A stretch of 64,000 nt of DNA from NCBI GenBank assembly GCA_963457665.1, contig OY735220.1, positions 34,967,694 to 35,031,693 on the forward strand, in the 5' to 3' direction. The stretch's first letter is position 1. Each line of letters starts with the position of its first letter. The position numbers and the translations under genes were made by a program. Positions 23,378 through 32,927 of the stretch are shown here, in pieces. The DNA comes from Thysanoteuthis rhombus. Lineage: Eukaryota > Mollusca > Cephalopoda > Oegopsida > Thysanoteuthidae. Under the pieces are notes generated by a model. The model saw only the letters and a program-made list of their open reading frames with translations. It did not search any database and had not been told where the DNA came from.

Positions 23378-26300
23378 ACACACACACACACACATATATT
23401 ATTTAACAGATTGATGCAATAAGTCAGTGTTTTCCAAATTGGGTCCTGCAGAATCCCAGGATTCCACGAAAAAAATTCAGGGTTCCACGAAATAAGGAGT
23501 CTTGGAATGAAAGTTAATAAGAAATCATTTTACAAAAAAAATGGTATTCGCCATTTTCAAAATAATCAGTCAGAAAACGTCAAGTATCGAATTCAGTTGA
23601 AAGCATGCACCTCAGTCATCCTTGATTCAATGCCTTATCAAAATTATGGTGACAAGGGCTATCTTAAAAATCTAGGTATACGGGTTTCACGATTTTTTAA
23701 AAATGGTATTGGAGGTCCGTGACTAAATAAGTTTGGGAACCATTGCAAGTTACTCAAAATAGCATTGTTTGACATAATACGTTCAAATAGAGTGAAAAGA
23801 TGTGTTTATACGTCAGCTTCTAATCGGGTGTTATTCTTGGGAAACCCTGTATATATGAATGCTCGTAACGTTCATGCGTGTGAGTTTAATGATAGAATCT
23901 TTTCTTTAAATCCATGTAGCTAGCTACATATATAGTCAAACACACGAAAGCAATACCTTGAATGGTGCTGTTTTGATTATTATAGGTTCGCTTGAAGATT
24001 TAGATGTTGTTACATAAACTGATGTGAAAAATATCGGTAAATAGACAATTCATATCCAACAGAAAATTCCATGTAATGATAATAGAATAAATTCTATTTA
24101 TGACATCACAGGCGTTTATAATCTTTTTTTCTAAATATTTTTTGAGAAAAAGCTTCTTCAACCTTTTGGGGATTTATTTCAACGGTTCATTTAATACAAC
24201 TGGATTCTCAAAAATCTAAACGTTTCTAGATGTTTTTTTTACTCTATTCTAGATCTTTTCAATTGGAAAATGTCAGTAATGTCATAAAATAGAATCTATG
24301 CTGGACACGTTTATTATTTGATGGATTTTACATGACATCAATTTTTGACGCTACGGTTGTTCAATTATAATCTGTGATGACGAGCCACTTCTTTTAAAAT
24401 GTTGTGTCACGTATGATTAAATTTCTGTGTCAATTCATGCTTCAAACACTATTTGAGGATCTTAGCATATTTGACGATATCAAAGATAAACATTATTTTT
24501 TTACCTTTCATCGTTTATTATAAAACTCATGACTGAACATGACTCCTTCAGTAGCAATCAGAAAACAACAACTTACGACTGCGGACGTGTAGAAATTAAA
24601 AATACGAACTTTAAGATCTTTAGGACCTGGGGAGTCCAGAACCCCACTCCATGCTCGAAATCCTGAACCCACCCATGAACTTAGTAGTGCTTTTTGTCTT
24701 GAGACAACAAAAACACTACATTTTGCGTTGCAGAATCATAGTGAATCTCGCACAGGTCATTGTGACATGACATACAAAAACCCAAGCCCTCACTAGCACT
24801 AGCTATGACTACGGGATTGTCGTAAAATGACACCCATTGACAAAAGGCAAGAACCCAAAGTTCAATGGGACGTACACTATCAAGTTTAAACGCCATTATT
24901 GCCAGATCACGAGACACTGAGAAGATAATTTCAGACAAGAAAGATCTTATCAAGGAACAATTTTCTATCAAGCTTCAAGTGAAACATAAAGTTTAAACTT
25001 TTCTCAGAACGAGGTAAAAATACATCAGATGAAGTACTGTCAAACATCGTTATTTTCGAATTAGTATTGTTTTCATCTGACATTATCATCGAACAACCGT
25101 AGCCACCAAAGGTGGCAAATGGTTCTATCCCTTTCTATAAGTGCTTGTGTTTGCGTGTTTATGTGTTCGTGTGTTCAAGCACTCCTGGACGCACCGCTTT
25201 GTCTACAGACTTGAAAATTGACATCAGTACTCCACTAAACCCTTCTAAAAAAATTTTTTTTTAATTTTTTCTTGAGGCAAAAAGGCTTTTTTTTAGGGAG
25301 GGGCTCATTCTGACGAGTTTTTATTATTAACATCTTGATTCTCCAGAATCTAGATATTTCTAAATGTTTTTTTTAAAACTCTATTCTTGATGTTTTCCAG
25401 TAGAAAACGCCAATGATGTCATATTTAGAATTTATTCCGTCCATTTGATGGAATGTTTTACATAACTTCAAATTTTGCTGCTTCAGTTGATTGTCTGGGA
25501 TGGCGAGTTAGTCTTTGCTCCTCATCGCAACTACTTGGGCCGTCAGTCTACGGTAGCGAGTAAAGAGTTCCGATCGGACATGAAGAATTAGCTTCGGCGA
25601 GACTCGAACCCACATCTCTTTTGTCTCAATGAAACCTAGTTACCCCTACCAGATGACCTGCCCCTTGGGCAACAAGAACTTCAACAAAAACCGACGGAAA
25701 GTTTAATCTAAACTCTAGAATTTACCCTTTTATTTTCCCTGACCGATTGACGCCACATTTGTTATTGTTTCTACTTAAACTAGTTGTATTGTTAGCAGTA
25801 ATATTATCTTTTTATTTTATTAGATGAAGCATTGATTAATTGATGAATAAGACGAAAGAAAATACAATTAAAAAATAATAATAATTTTTTTTAAATTCTT
25901 GTGGAAAAAATTATGCTCCAAAAAAATGTCAGTCAAAAATTAAAAGACACACTATGTAGTCATTATATTAGCAATTCTAAATGGAAAAGAATGGCTAGAT
26001 TTTTTTTAAAAATAACTAGATTTAGTTACCGTGCATCCGTGTAGATTTCATTTTTTTGTATTAAAGTTAATTTTGAATATTAAAAGTGACCAATAAAATT
26101 ATCTAAGTGTCACATCACATTTATAATGTACATGTGTGAATTTTTAAACTCATTTGATTCAAATAAAAGATTTTGATACATCAATTCTTCGAATTTCTTC
26201 AGATTTTTACGGTGATTCAATTTTCTACAATATACTGATTCTTCAATTTTCCTTTGTACACGGATTCTTATATTGATCTGATTTTATATTTTATTATATA

Positions 26301-27149
26301 AAATAAAGCGAAAAACAAACAAACAAATTAATGATTTTTATATTTCATTATTGTCTTCTAGTCAGAAGATTGCCTAAAACTGTATTTTTTTTAGTACGAG
26401 ATGAAGGTTATTTGAATAACGGTAAAATTATAGCCACTTTTTTGCCATTTCAAATTTAGAATTTAAAATTGGCAATATAAAATGACCTGTATTAAAATGG
26501 CAACATGATGCGTCTTTGAAAAGATAGCTGAAACTGTTGGTTAAAAAACAATAATAATAATAATAATAATGAATCAATAATGATCCCCCACTTATAGAAT
26601 GAGTGCGGGCACTGTTTCTCAAATCTTTTAGTTTTAGGAGTCAGTTTTCGAGTTTTAGCAGTCAGTATATTTACGCTTAAGTCGTTTTTACTTACCTTTT
26701 GATGCTCCATCATTTGGCAGAAACATATTAAAATTTGAAAGCACTCGGAGAGCGCTTACTTCTGCCCAACCCAATTGTTGCTAAAAACTGAACGAAAAAC
26801 AGTTGTAAAATGGTCATGATGCAGGGCAGGTGACAGTGAAAAATATGCCTGGATCCTCCCGAAAATCTAATCAGTTCTTTTTTAGCTCAGTTCCTACCCT
26901 GTTACAAAATGTCATCGGAATTCATTGATAACTTATGGAGATAGTGTGTGGGAAATCCTGAGTGAATACATAAATGTATAGAATCAAATAATCAAGCGAA
27001 ATCTGCCTCTTTGTTAGAAGTTTAAAAAAAAATGAATTAGTTAACTTGATTAACTTACCTGTCTCATCCGAAAAAATTGGGGAAGAGCTTGTTGTGCAGA
27101 CAAAAAGAAAAAGACATAATCCAATCGAGAACATAGTTTTCAATACCAT
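16021..27149 (-). CDS. Signal peptide - CBM14 - mucin stalk - CD164-like membrane protein (3 exons, complete)
   Basis: Joined from exons 27149-27059, 21348-21154 and 16400-16021. Both introns are phase 1, have GT..AG ends, and the reading frame continues without a stop to TGA at 16023-16021, giving 221 residues. Order: signal peptide (about 1-23), one chitin-binding peritrophin-A-like module (39-92), Ser/Thr/Pro-rich stalk with repeats (about 97-180), transmembrane helix (about 187-205), and a 16-residue tail starting with Arg and three Cys. The likely role is a heavily glycosylated surface or endolysosomal membrane mucin that may bind chitin or another glycan. That role is inference; the domain order is seen in the sequence. 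I do not recognise a named orthologue. The introns (5710 and 4753 bp) are full of repeats, and no second gene was seen inside them. Confidence 0.82.
16164..16335 (-). repeat. 24-bp coding tandem repeats in the mucin stalk
   Basis: On the plus strand units such as GAAGACGGAAGATCGGTGG recur every 24 bases. They encode TDLPSSPT four times with few changes, then degenerate units ([16 protein letters not shown]). High identity at the DNA level suggests recent expansion and probable length variation between individuals. Confidence 0.85.
16731..17409 (+). mobile_element. RTE-like LINE, 3' fragment (reverse transcriptase C-terminus)
   Basis: Plus-strand frames read [19 protein letters not shown] then [20 protein letters not shown], the region after the catalytic reverse transcriptase motifs in RTE-clade non-LTR elements. 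Starts at the position ACTTCAGTAAAACGAAAATC (residues FSKTK), has stops and frameshifts, and ends TTAAAAGACTGATGATGATG. It lies in the last intron of the mucin-like gene, antisense to it. Confidence 0.8.
17924..17979 (+). ncRNA. Degenerate hammerhead-like motif beside (TA)n
   Basis: ATTCGC/GCGAAT (17924-17929 with 17974-17979) forms stem I. The core reads CTTGAAGA, one U more than CUGAAGA. Stem II is GCCC/GGGC with loop ATACA, followed by A and GAAAC. The triplet at the cleavage position is GTG, where H17 should not be G. It is probably a decayed relative of the motif at 23144; a (TA)n tract follows here too. Confidence 0.42.
17996..18072. repeat. (TA)n microsatellite
   Basis: Long AT run following the degenerate hammerhead-like motif. 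Confidence 0.95.
19105..19240 (-). mobile_element. tRNA-derived SINE fragment
   Basis: Minus strand: GGCCGAGGGTGTCAAGGCG ... GAGTTCAAACCCCGGTC. The box-B-like end and spacing suggest a tRNA-derived head; the fold is incomplete. Confidence 0.5.
19325..19940 (+). mobile_element. RTE-like LINE, 3' fragment, second copy
   Basis: Same region: [15 protein letters not shown] then a stop at TATTGAGC, AACATGGAGAGATCACAAAA, and the 3' tail GTTAAAAGTTGATGGTGATG with TGA repeats. Several frameshifts. Same intron and orientation as the copy at 16731. Confidence 0.75.
21154..21348 (-). CDS. Exon 2 of the mucin-like gene: CBM14/peritrophin-A-like module
   Basis: The acceptor TTTCCCTAG is followed by 195 bases, and the donor is G|GTAAGA, so the exon is symmetric (phase 1-1) and carries one whole module. 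Cysteines fall at protein positions 39, 48, 51, 69, 79 and 92. The core [21 protein letters not shown], then W85 and C92, matches the CBM14 pattern aromatic-aromatic-x-C-x(9)-C-x(12)-C. The Cys usually placed six residues before the FYQC Cys is Ser, and no final sixth CBM14 Cys follows C92, so one of the three family disulfides appears to be absent as a pair. Five N-glycosylation sequons are visible (NVT, NCT, NDS, NNT, NQT). Chitin binding is likely from the family but unproven here. Confidence 0.82.
21531..21695. repeat. Three tandem 55-base repeats in intron 1 of the mucin-like gene
   Basis: Units start at 21531, 21586 and 21641 (AATTGTAATTCTTGGTCT, ATGGGTGTAAATTAAGGTAG, TTGAACGCACCATACA). 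The first two differ by about one base; the third is more diverged at its end. They lie about 180 bases upstream of exon 2. Confidence 0.9.
22385..22695. mobile_element. Head-to-head palindrome of tRNA-derived SINE (family S1)
   Basis: Outer arms ATTGCATTATATTGTATTG (22388-22406) and CAATACAATATAATGCAAT (22675-22693) are reverse complements. The centre has GGGGCTGCAGCAGG facing CCTGCTGCAGCCCC and a tRNA-like GCTAAGAGCAACGC ... GGTCGCAGGTTCGATTCC. The tail GTCTAGGCCAAATGATA also occurs at 58560. A third tail copy follows at 22757-22810 after (GT)n. Confidence 0.7.
22696..22887. repeat. (TA)n, (GT)n and (TA)n with SINE tail between
   Basis: (AT)n 22697-22718, (GT)n about 22719-22758, SINE tail fragment 22757-22810, then (TA)n 22809-22887. 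Confidence 0.9.
23144..23227 (+). ncRNA. Type I hammerhead-ribozyme-like motif
   Basis: Core CTGACGA at 23158-23164 fits CUGANGA. Stem II is 11 bp (23165-23175 with 23182-23192, one G-U pair) closed by TTTTAA. GAAA follows at 23193-23196. A minimal stem III (A-C with G-U) encloses TAATAATC and leads to the cleavage triplet GTT at 23206-23208. Stem I then forms between 23144-23157 and 23209-23227: C57-G09, a mismatch, five pairs, a five-base bulge, then seven pairs (GAATAGA with TCTATTC). The bulged stem I and tiny stem III are typical of retroelement hammerheads. A (TA)n tract starts 24 bases later. Folded by hand; activity untested. Confidence 0.68.
23251..23395. repeat. (TA)n, (CT)n, (TA)n, (CA)n compound repeat
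   Basis: Follows the hammerhead-like motif at 23144. (TA)n 23251-23321, CTCTCT near 23333-23346, (TA)n 23347-23375, (CA)n 23380-23393. Confidence 0.9.
24185..24380 (+). mobile_element. MITE-like family C, 3' half
   Basis: GGATTCTCAAAAATCTAAACG through GACGCTACGGTTGTTCA matches the right halves at 25340, 33150 and 56620. The end is the reverse complement of the family start (GAACAACCGTAG). Confidence 0.6.
24450..24980. repeat. Duplicated segment, copy 1 (pairs with 27362-28400)
   Basis: GAGGATCTTAGCATATTTGA, GATATCAAAGATAAACATTA and CACAGGTCATTGTGACATGA recur in the same order at 27368, 27388 and 28316. The copies lie on the two sides of exon 1 of the mucin-like gene. No credible frame. Confidence 0.55.
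25090..25500 (+). mobile_element. MITE-like family C, near full-length
   Basis: Starts GAACAACCGTAGCCACCAAA and has GTCTACAGACTTGAAAATTG and GTCATATTTAGAATTTATTC in the family order. The right terminus is eroded (CTTCAGTTGATTG). Confidence 0.65.
25495..25690 (-). mobile_element. tRNA-like SINE fragment (family S4)
   Basis: Minus strand: TCATCTGGTAGGGGTAACTA ... TGTGGGTTCGAGTC, then a body matching 40550-40700 (CAACTNCTNNGNCNGTCAGTCTAC on plus). Not a functional tRNA. Confidence 0.5.
25700..26920. other. AT-rich intronic DNA, no recognised feature
   Basis: Part of intron 1 of the mucin-like gene. Poly-A/T runs and (AAT)n near 26550. No exon with fitting phase and homology was seen. Confidence 0.5.
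27059..27149 (-). CDS. Exon 1 of the mucin-like gene: start codon and signal peptide
   Basis: The ATG at 27149-27147 has a good context (AACATGG). It opens 30 codons, starting [18 protein letters not shown], which form a basic N-terminus, a hydrophobic core and small residues (TTSSS) before PIFSDET, as in a cleaved signal peptide. The exon ends with one extra base (phase 1) at the donor G|GTAAGT (27058 downward). An in-frame GTG nine bases upstream could open a longer reading frame, but ATG is the sensible eukaryotic start. Any untranslated first exon was not identified. Confidence 0.82.
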
Positions 27150-27300
27150 GTTGCTCACTGCGAGAGATTTCTTCGCGTTTAGATCTTTGTTTGTTTGTTA
27201 GTTTCAAATCTTAGTGAGATCTCGTACCCTGTGCTTAGTACTTAGCGCCTATTGGTCCGTTCAGAGCGAGCCAAATAGATGAAATGGACGTACACACAGC
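27150..27300 (-). promoter_or_regulatory. Candidate promoter and 5' leader of the mucin-like gene
   Basis: On the minus strand a CCAAT box (GGACCAATAGG; ATTGG on plus at 27251-27255) lies about 100 bases upstream of the ATG. No clear TATA box was seen. The leader just before ATG is A-rich with (ACAA)n. The transcription start is not determined. Confidence 0.35.
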
Positions 27301-27361
27301 AGATTTTCAGTTATAGAGGACAAAGGAGATCATGACGGCTTTTCGTCCGCGTTGAACATTG

Positions 27362-28400
27362 TTCGAGGATCTTTGCTTATCAGATGATATCAAAGATAAA
27401 TATCATTTTAATTCCCTATTCATTGTTTATAATTAACCTTATGACTGCGTCCTTCACCAGTAACTGGAAAACAAAAACTTACTAGTGTGAATGTTTTGTG
27501 GGTAGAAATTATAAACAATAACTTCAGGCGCGGATCCAGATGGCCAGACGCCCTTGTATCAACTCAGGTGAAGCACAATTAAAATGTTGTTTATTTTTTT
27601 TCAAATATTCAAAAAAAGGAATTTTATGAATATTTTTTTCATTCATGAAATTTTTTTATTCAGACACTAATTTGAATAATAAAAATGATCATTAACTAAC
27701 CATAAAAAAAGAACAAAATATATCATGTAAGTACGTCGGACGAGTGAAATTGCCTGATTGGCGAAGATTCAACATTTTTTATAAGAATAAATAAATACGT
27801 AATCTTAATTTGATCAAAAGTACATTTTATCAAAATGAGGATATGGAACAGGTATATTATTTTTTCACAATCAAAAGTTTGTGAAATCCATTTTTTTTTT
27901 ACAAAAAATATGTAATTATATAGCTTTTAGAGCCTTTTGTGCGATGAATAAATACGTAGTTTTAACTTGATTAAAGGTTTATTTAATCAAAACAAGGATA
28001 TAAAAAACTATTTTTTACAATCAAAAGTTAAAATAATCAAACTGAAATCATTTTTTTTTTTCGCAAAAAGTTAATTTCGTCCATTAGGCAGAGTCACCGA
28101 TTTAACGTAACATATACATTGTCCAATTAGACCAATGGGGTAAAAAAATATATTTATAAATATATATATTGACCTTCCCACATCCCCTGCTCAAAAACCT
28201 GGGCCGACCAGGGAACATTGTGTTTTGTTTTCGCTTTTTTTTTTTGCTTTTTATCTCGGGTGGGCAAAACAACATTTTCTCATCAAAGGAAATGAGATCA
28301 AATAGTGAATATAGAACAGGTCACGGTGACATGCAAAAGACCAGGAGGCGCATATAGTCAAGCATTATGATTACAGGATTGTCATAAAATGATATACATT
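27362..28400. repeat. Duplicated segment, copy 2 with an inserted 157-base tandem pair
   Basis: Matches 24450-24980 in order but is interrupted by a tandem duplication (27786-28098: AATACGTAATCTTAATTTGA and AATACGTAGTTTTAACTTGA start 157 bases apart). Confidence 0.5.
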
Positions 28401-28902
28401 GACAAAAACAAACTATCCAAGCATAACGGTTTAATCAATTTTCATAAAATTTATTTCATAAAAAATAAGAATCTGAGAAATATTAGATATAAAAAAAAAT
28501 ATCCCCCAATTAGATGAAAAAGCTTGAACATTCCATTCCAAAAGGGAATTCATATTCGTTGTCGCCAAAACTGGGAATGAGTCATGCACTTTATTGGATA
28601 TTTTCTCATCAAAGGAAATAAGATCAAAGTTTGATTGAACTGATTATTTGTTTGACAAGATTATCGCACAAGACCAGTGTTGAGGGGGAGGAATTGAGAG
28701 ATAACAATTGGGTTGTCTCAGATGATATTGATAACAGAATTCTACAAACATTTGCTGAAATACCGTGTTCTCACAAAAGCTTGAGATTCGGTTTTACTGC
28801 ACACATCGAGGATGCTTGTGTGTTGGAGAACACTTGGCGAACCACTTTATAAACCCAGATAACGATCATGTTAACAGATCATCTTGAAAGACGGATATCC
28901 TC

Positions 28903-29478
28903 GTACAGGTGAACTTCAGGTAAACGAAAGTCATGTGCAATCGTCACATCGAGAATAAGAACATAACAGTCAAGATAGAAGATGCAAAACTGAGGAGAGT
29001 AGACGACTACATCAACCAATCAAAATGAAACCCATAAAAGAAGAAGAAATCAAGTGGAGAATCACCCTAGGATGGCAAGCCTTTACCAGAGCAAGCTGAA
29101 TTTTCAAAAACCAGACGATCCCAATAATCCTAAAAAGAAGGGTATACAACCAATGCATTCTCCCGATAGTCACTTACGGAGCTGAAACATGGAACCTAAC
29201 CAAGAGACAGACCTGCAAACTGAGAGGTATGCAACGTGCGCATGAGAGAATCATGCTCAACATCACATGGAGAGACCACAAGACAGCACAGTGTATCAGG
29301 AAGAAAACGGGAGTCCGAGACGTCATAAAATCTATTAAAAAACTTAAATGGCAATGGGCTGGTCATGTTGCAAGAATGGCAGACAACAGATGGACATCAC
29401 GACTCACAACATGAATCCCCAAAGATCACATGCGAAACTGAGGCCGACAAAATACAAGATTGGGAGATGAACTGAAAT
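28903..29478 (+). mobile_element. RTE-like LINE, reverse transcriptase C-terminal half
   Basis: Starts CGTACAGGTGAACTTCAGG (VHMNFS equivalent), continues [71 protein letters not shown], and stops at AGATGAACTGAAATTC. The sequence that ends other copies (GGCGAATCCTGGGGAAGG and the TGA tail) is missing. It abuts the inverted half that follows. Confidence 0.8.
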
Positions 29479-30077
29479 TCATGTGTACGCCGACTGTTTT
29501 GCTTTCTTCATTTAGTCCATCTTGCATTAGTTGGAGGTCGTGTAGGTCCTCTGCGAAAAGGACGACGCCGTCTGCAAATCTGTGGTTGCTTAGATATTCT
29601 CCGTCTATTTTGATTCCTCTATTCTCCCGGTTCAGCTTATGGAAGATCATCCCGAGGTAGGCTATGAAGAGTTTGGGTGAGCTGGTATCACCTTGTCTTA
29701 CCCTTTTTTTGGAGCTGGAAGGGTTCAAAATCTTTATGTGGCCTGATAAAGGAGTTGCTGTGATTGTATATATGTTGCAGTACTTCGAATTATACGGGGT
29801 GTACACATTGTAGAGTGATGGCCTTCATGACCATGAGAATTCCTACAGAGTTGAATACCTCTTGAAGTCTATACATGCTATAGCGAGCGGCATTTTATAT
29901 TCTGCTGCATTCTCTTTCAGCTGATCTATTGAATGGAGATGGTTCATGGTCGAGTAGCTTCTTCTAAATCCAGCCTGTTCCCGTGGTTGTTTTTCATCTA
30001 GTGTTTTAGTGATCCGGTTGGTGATGACTTTTGTGAAAAGTCTATTGATGCAGTTGAGTGGGCTTATAGGCCTTACT
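29473..30077 (-). mobile_element. RTE-like LINE, reverse transcriptase core, inverted
   Basis: Minus strand gives NCINRLFTKVITNRITKTLD, EQAGFRRSYSTMNHLHSIDQ, ACIDFKR (motif A region), then after a frameshift and stop, VRQGDTSSPKLF (motif B) and HRFADGVVLFAE (motif C). Motif C has ADG where active enzymes have ADD, so it is dead. It ends at the same element position at which the plus-strand half begins. Confidence 0.85.
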
Positions 30078-30225
30078 CACTAAATGTTGGAAAGGGGCCT
30101 CTGGGGGAACCAAAGAGTACCAAATCTGTAGCTGTGTGCAATATGGATCTTATTTTGTCCCAAAATTCTGTGCCTCCGAGAGTCAAGACATCGTTTTTTT
30201 CCCACAGGGCTTTTTTTTTACATTT

Positions 30226-30350
30226 GGTAGCTGCTGTGGATTTCATGAGAGCGGCAACCTATCAGTTGCTGGTTCGATTCCCACAGCAGCCTCATTTTAT
30301 TCAATTGATTACTCTACTTATGCTCTTTTGGCTAAGTGACACATTCTCCG
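30226..30350 (+). mobile_element. tRNA-derived SINE (family S1)
   Basis: GTTGCTGGTTCGATTCCCAC (box B), AGCAGCCTCATTTTATTCAA and TCTTTTGGCTAAGTGACACA match the S1 head and tail at 22500-22640 and 58441-58580. Confidence 0.6.
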
Positions 30351-30699
30351 TGTAAAAACGAGAGGTTTAAATAACAAGACACGTTCATACTTATTCTGTC
30401 GGATCATACATCCATTTCTTAATAATAGATATGTTTAGAGCGATGTTTTAAATAGAGACTAAAATGTCGTACCCAGACATGCATACGAACTGTTTATAGT
30501 TATGTAGATGGTTAGATAGGAAGATTGTGTTGCGCTAATTGCATAACTCGATAACTGTCTTTAGAAAAAAAAATGGTGCATTAAATCTTGTTTTTTTTAT
30601 TTGATCTCGCACACGAATCCTTCTGGACCAGAATATTTCATGTGTCTAGCTCAAGTCTCAAAAAGTGGAGCATCCAGTGAAGCTCACTAGGCAAGTAGT

Positions 30700-30840
30700 G
30701 ATCTAGCGAGATAAGCTGGGAAACTATCGCTCAACGCATATTGGGATAACCTGTGAGGATCGAACCTACGAGACAAAGCTTTTTTCCTAAGGTTGATAAA
30801 AACTCTCCCCACCTCCGAGTCACATTGCCGTTCTCGTGAA
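30700..30840 (-). mobile_element. SINE-like tRNA-derived fragment
   Basis: Plus strand GTGAGGATCGAACCTACGAG then about 60 bases later TCCGAGTCACATTGCC reads on minus as a weak tRNA-like head with box B CGTAGGTTCGATCC. Confidence 0.4.
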
Positions 30841-30900
30841 ATATAAAATCTCCCCAGGAGTTAACGGGAGAAGAGCGTTATTCGATATTGCGCTTATAAG

Positions 30901-31301
30901 AATATGGAACCTAGCCAAGAGACAGATTCGCCAACTGAGAAGCATGCAACGCACACATGAGAGAATCATGCTCAACCTTACATGGAGAGATCACAAGACA
31001 GCACAGTAAATCTGGAAGAAAACAGGAGTCCGAGACATCATAAAAATCTATTAGAAAACTTAAATGGCAATGGGCAGGCCATGTTGCAAGAATGACAGAC
31101 AACCGATGGACATCACGACTCACAACATGAATCCCCAGAGATCACATGCGAAACTGAGACCGAAAGAATACAAGATGGAGAGATGAACTCGAAAAACTTA
31201 GAAAATACTGGCTCTGCAACGCCCACGATAGAGAAATGCGGCGAATCCTGGGGAAGGTCTGTGTCCAACGATGGTCGTTAAAATACTGATGATGATGATG
31301 G
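30901..31301 (+). mobile_element. RTE-like LINE, 3' fragment, third copy
   Basis: Begins inside the reverse transcriptase C-terminus (ATATGGAACCTAGCCAAGAG), includes AACGCCCACGATAGAGAAAT and ends GTTAAAATACTGATGATGATG. Internal TAA stops. Confidence 0.75.
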
Positions 31302-31309
31302 ATCAGTGG

Positions 31310-32920
31310 CGTAGCTAGAGGTATGGTTGTCAGCTAGGGGCAGGGATGCAAACTGGACCCAGGCCTTCTCAACGAGAAAATGGTTGAAAGCAAGAACCTT
31401 ACAGAGAGCTTGGGATCCATGAGTCTCCATGAACAAAAACAGGACAAATCACAGCTTAGACTCTCTCTATTCATTTAACTGACCCGTATACGATCCCTAC
31501 CTCAATGTGTCTATAGCAGCCCCCCCCCCCCAGCTTGCCCAGAGAAGGACACTCCTGACAAACCGACTCCTGTTCATGCCACACCGGTGGACCATAGGAA
31601 GCTAACCCTTCTTTTAAAGAGTCGGGTTGGCCCTTGGCAAGCTGGCCTCACCTTAAAAATCCATTGCTTAGGCTGGATGGATCTTCTGCTCACAGACCAT
31701 CAATGGTCTCCTGTTATAAGTATCACCCCAAAACTATCTTCGCTTGCAGAGGCGAGCCATTCATTCATTCATTCTTTCATTCATTCATATACTACTACCC
31801 TACCATCTGGAATAGGTATATTTTGCCTCTCCCTTGAAAAGCGGGTACCCGTGGCTAGAAGAGGAGCTGGGGATCGGTCGCTACCCTTTAGGAGTGGTGC
31901 CTTTTCAACAATCTTTTTAATCTCTAGTGTCCTTGAGTGAAAGTCCAATCTCATTTATTACGCGTTAAGATAACAAAAAAAACAGCAAATGATTATACAC
32001 TTCCTTTATAGCTGTATCTTCCTCGTCTTTTGATTTTGAATACAAAATAAAAATGAACAATGATTTCAAAATTATGTGGAACGTTTCTAGCTGATTCTTC
32101 CGCTTCCTCTATCTATAGGTAGGTGAAAATTCACATAATGCTCGGATGTTCGAAGGAAAAACCAGATTTTTTTTAAAACCATGATTCACATTGCTTCCTG
32201 AGTCAAGAAAGAAAGATTTCCTTCGTGGAAATGTCTTTTTTGGTGTAATTTACAGATTGGATCTTTTCGGTGTACATTTCAAGCATTTCCTTAGCGAAGG
32301 ATGGACGAAAATGCCAAAATTGACCTTTTTCGAGATTGTCAAAATTAACCTTTTTGAAAATGCCAAAATTGACCTTGTTGAAAATGTTAAAAGAAGATCG
32401 ACACAAGGCCACAGTATTCAGACACAAACTTACTACACCAGCGAATAAGTCTGTGAAATAAGCCTGTGACTGACCATCACATCACGTCATGTACCCAATG
32501 ATAGGATGGTATTATATACACCAATGTATTTAAAATCAATGGTTACTAAATGCATAACAATGTCCACCACCGATTTCTCGATAACTAATAATCTGGTACA
32601 TCTTTTAATCCGAACAAAATTACAATCAGACACGTGGATTTCTCGTACTAGTTCACTGAGTGGCCACAGGTAGTGTTGTGTATGGAGCGACCTTTTAATT
32701 GTTTATACTGCAGTGATTGTTACTTCATTGATTTTTATAACATTCCTAGCTTAATTTGCTTACAATTACCCCTAGTAATGGGTTCCAAGCAAAGTGTCAT
32801 TGTTGATACAAACTGCAAACAAGAGTCTATATCAAAGCAAAAAAAAAAAAAAAAGACATGTTGAGAATATTCGCTGCAGTGATTCAACGCAGGAACTTTA
32901 TAAGACGTATGCCTCTAGCT
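31310..32920. other. No recognised gene; short 25-base repeats at 32309-32395
   Basis: A poly-C run at 31522-31532. A plus-strand frame 31587-31940 (117 codons) has no known domain. 32309-32395 has three imperfect units like GAAAATGCCAAAATTGACCT. Nothing else supportable. Confidence 0.5.
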
Positions 32921-32927
32921 CATCATC

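Noticed and set aside
24681-24971. Minus-strand frame of 96 codons
   Set aside because: Overlaps the duplicated segment also found at 28.3 kb, where the frame is not kept; no known motif.
28631-28852. Plus-strand frame of 73 codons next to the LINE
   Set aside because: Not part of the reverse transcriptase and no motif; no support beyond length.
28903-30077. Twin-priming origin of the inverted LINE
   Set aside because: Twin priming leaves the inverted 5' part upstream of the sense 3' part; here it lies downstream.
31587-31940. Plus-strand frame of 117 codons
   Set aside because: Contains (ATTC)n translated as FIHSFIHS and no domain.
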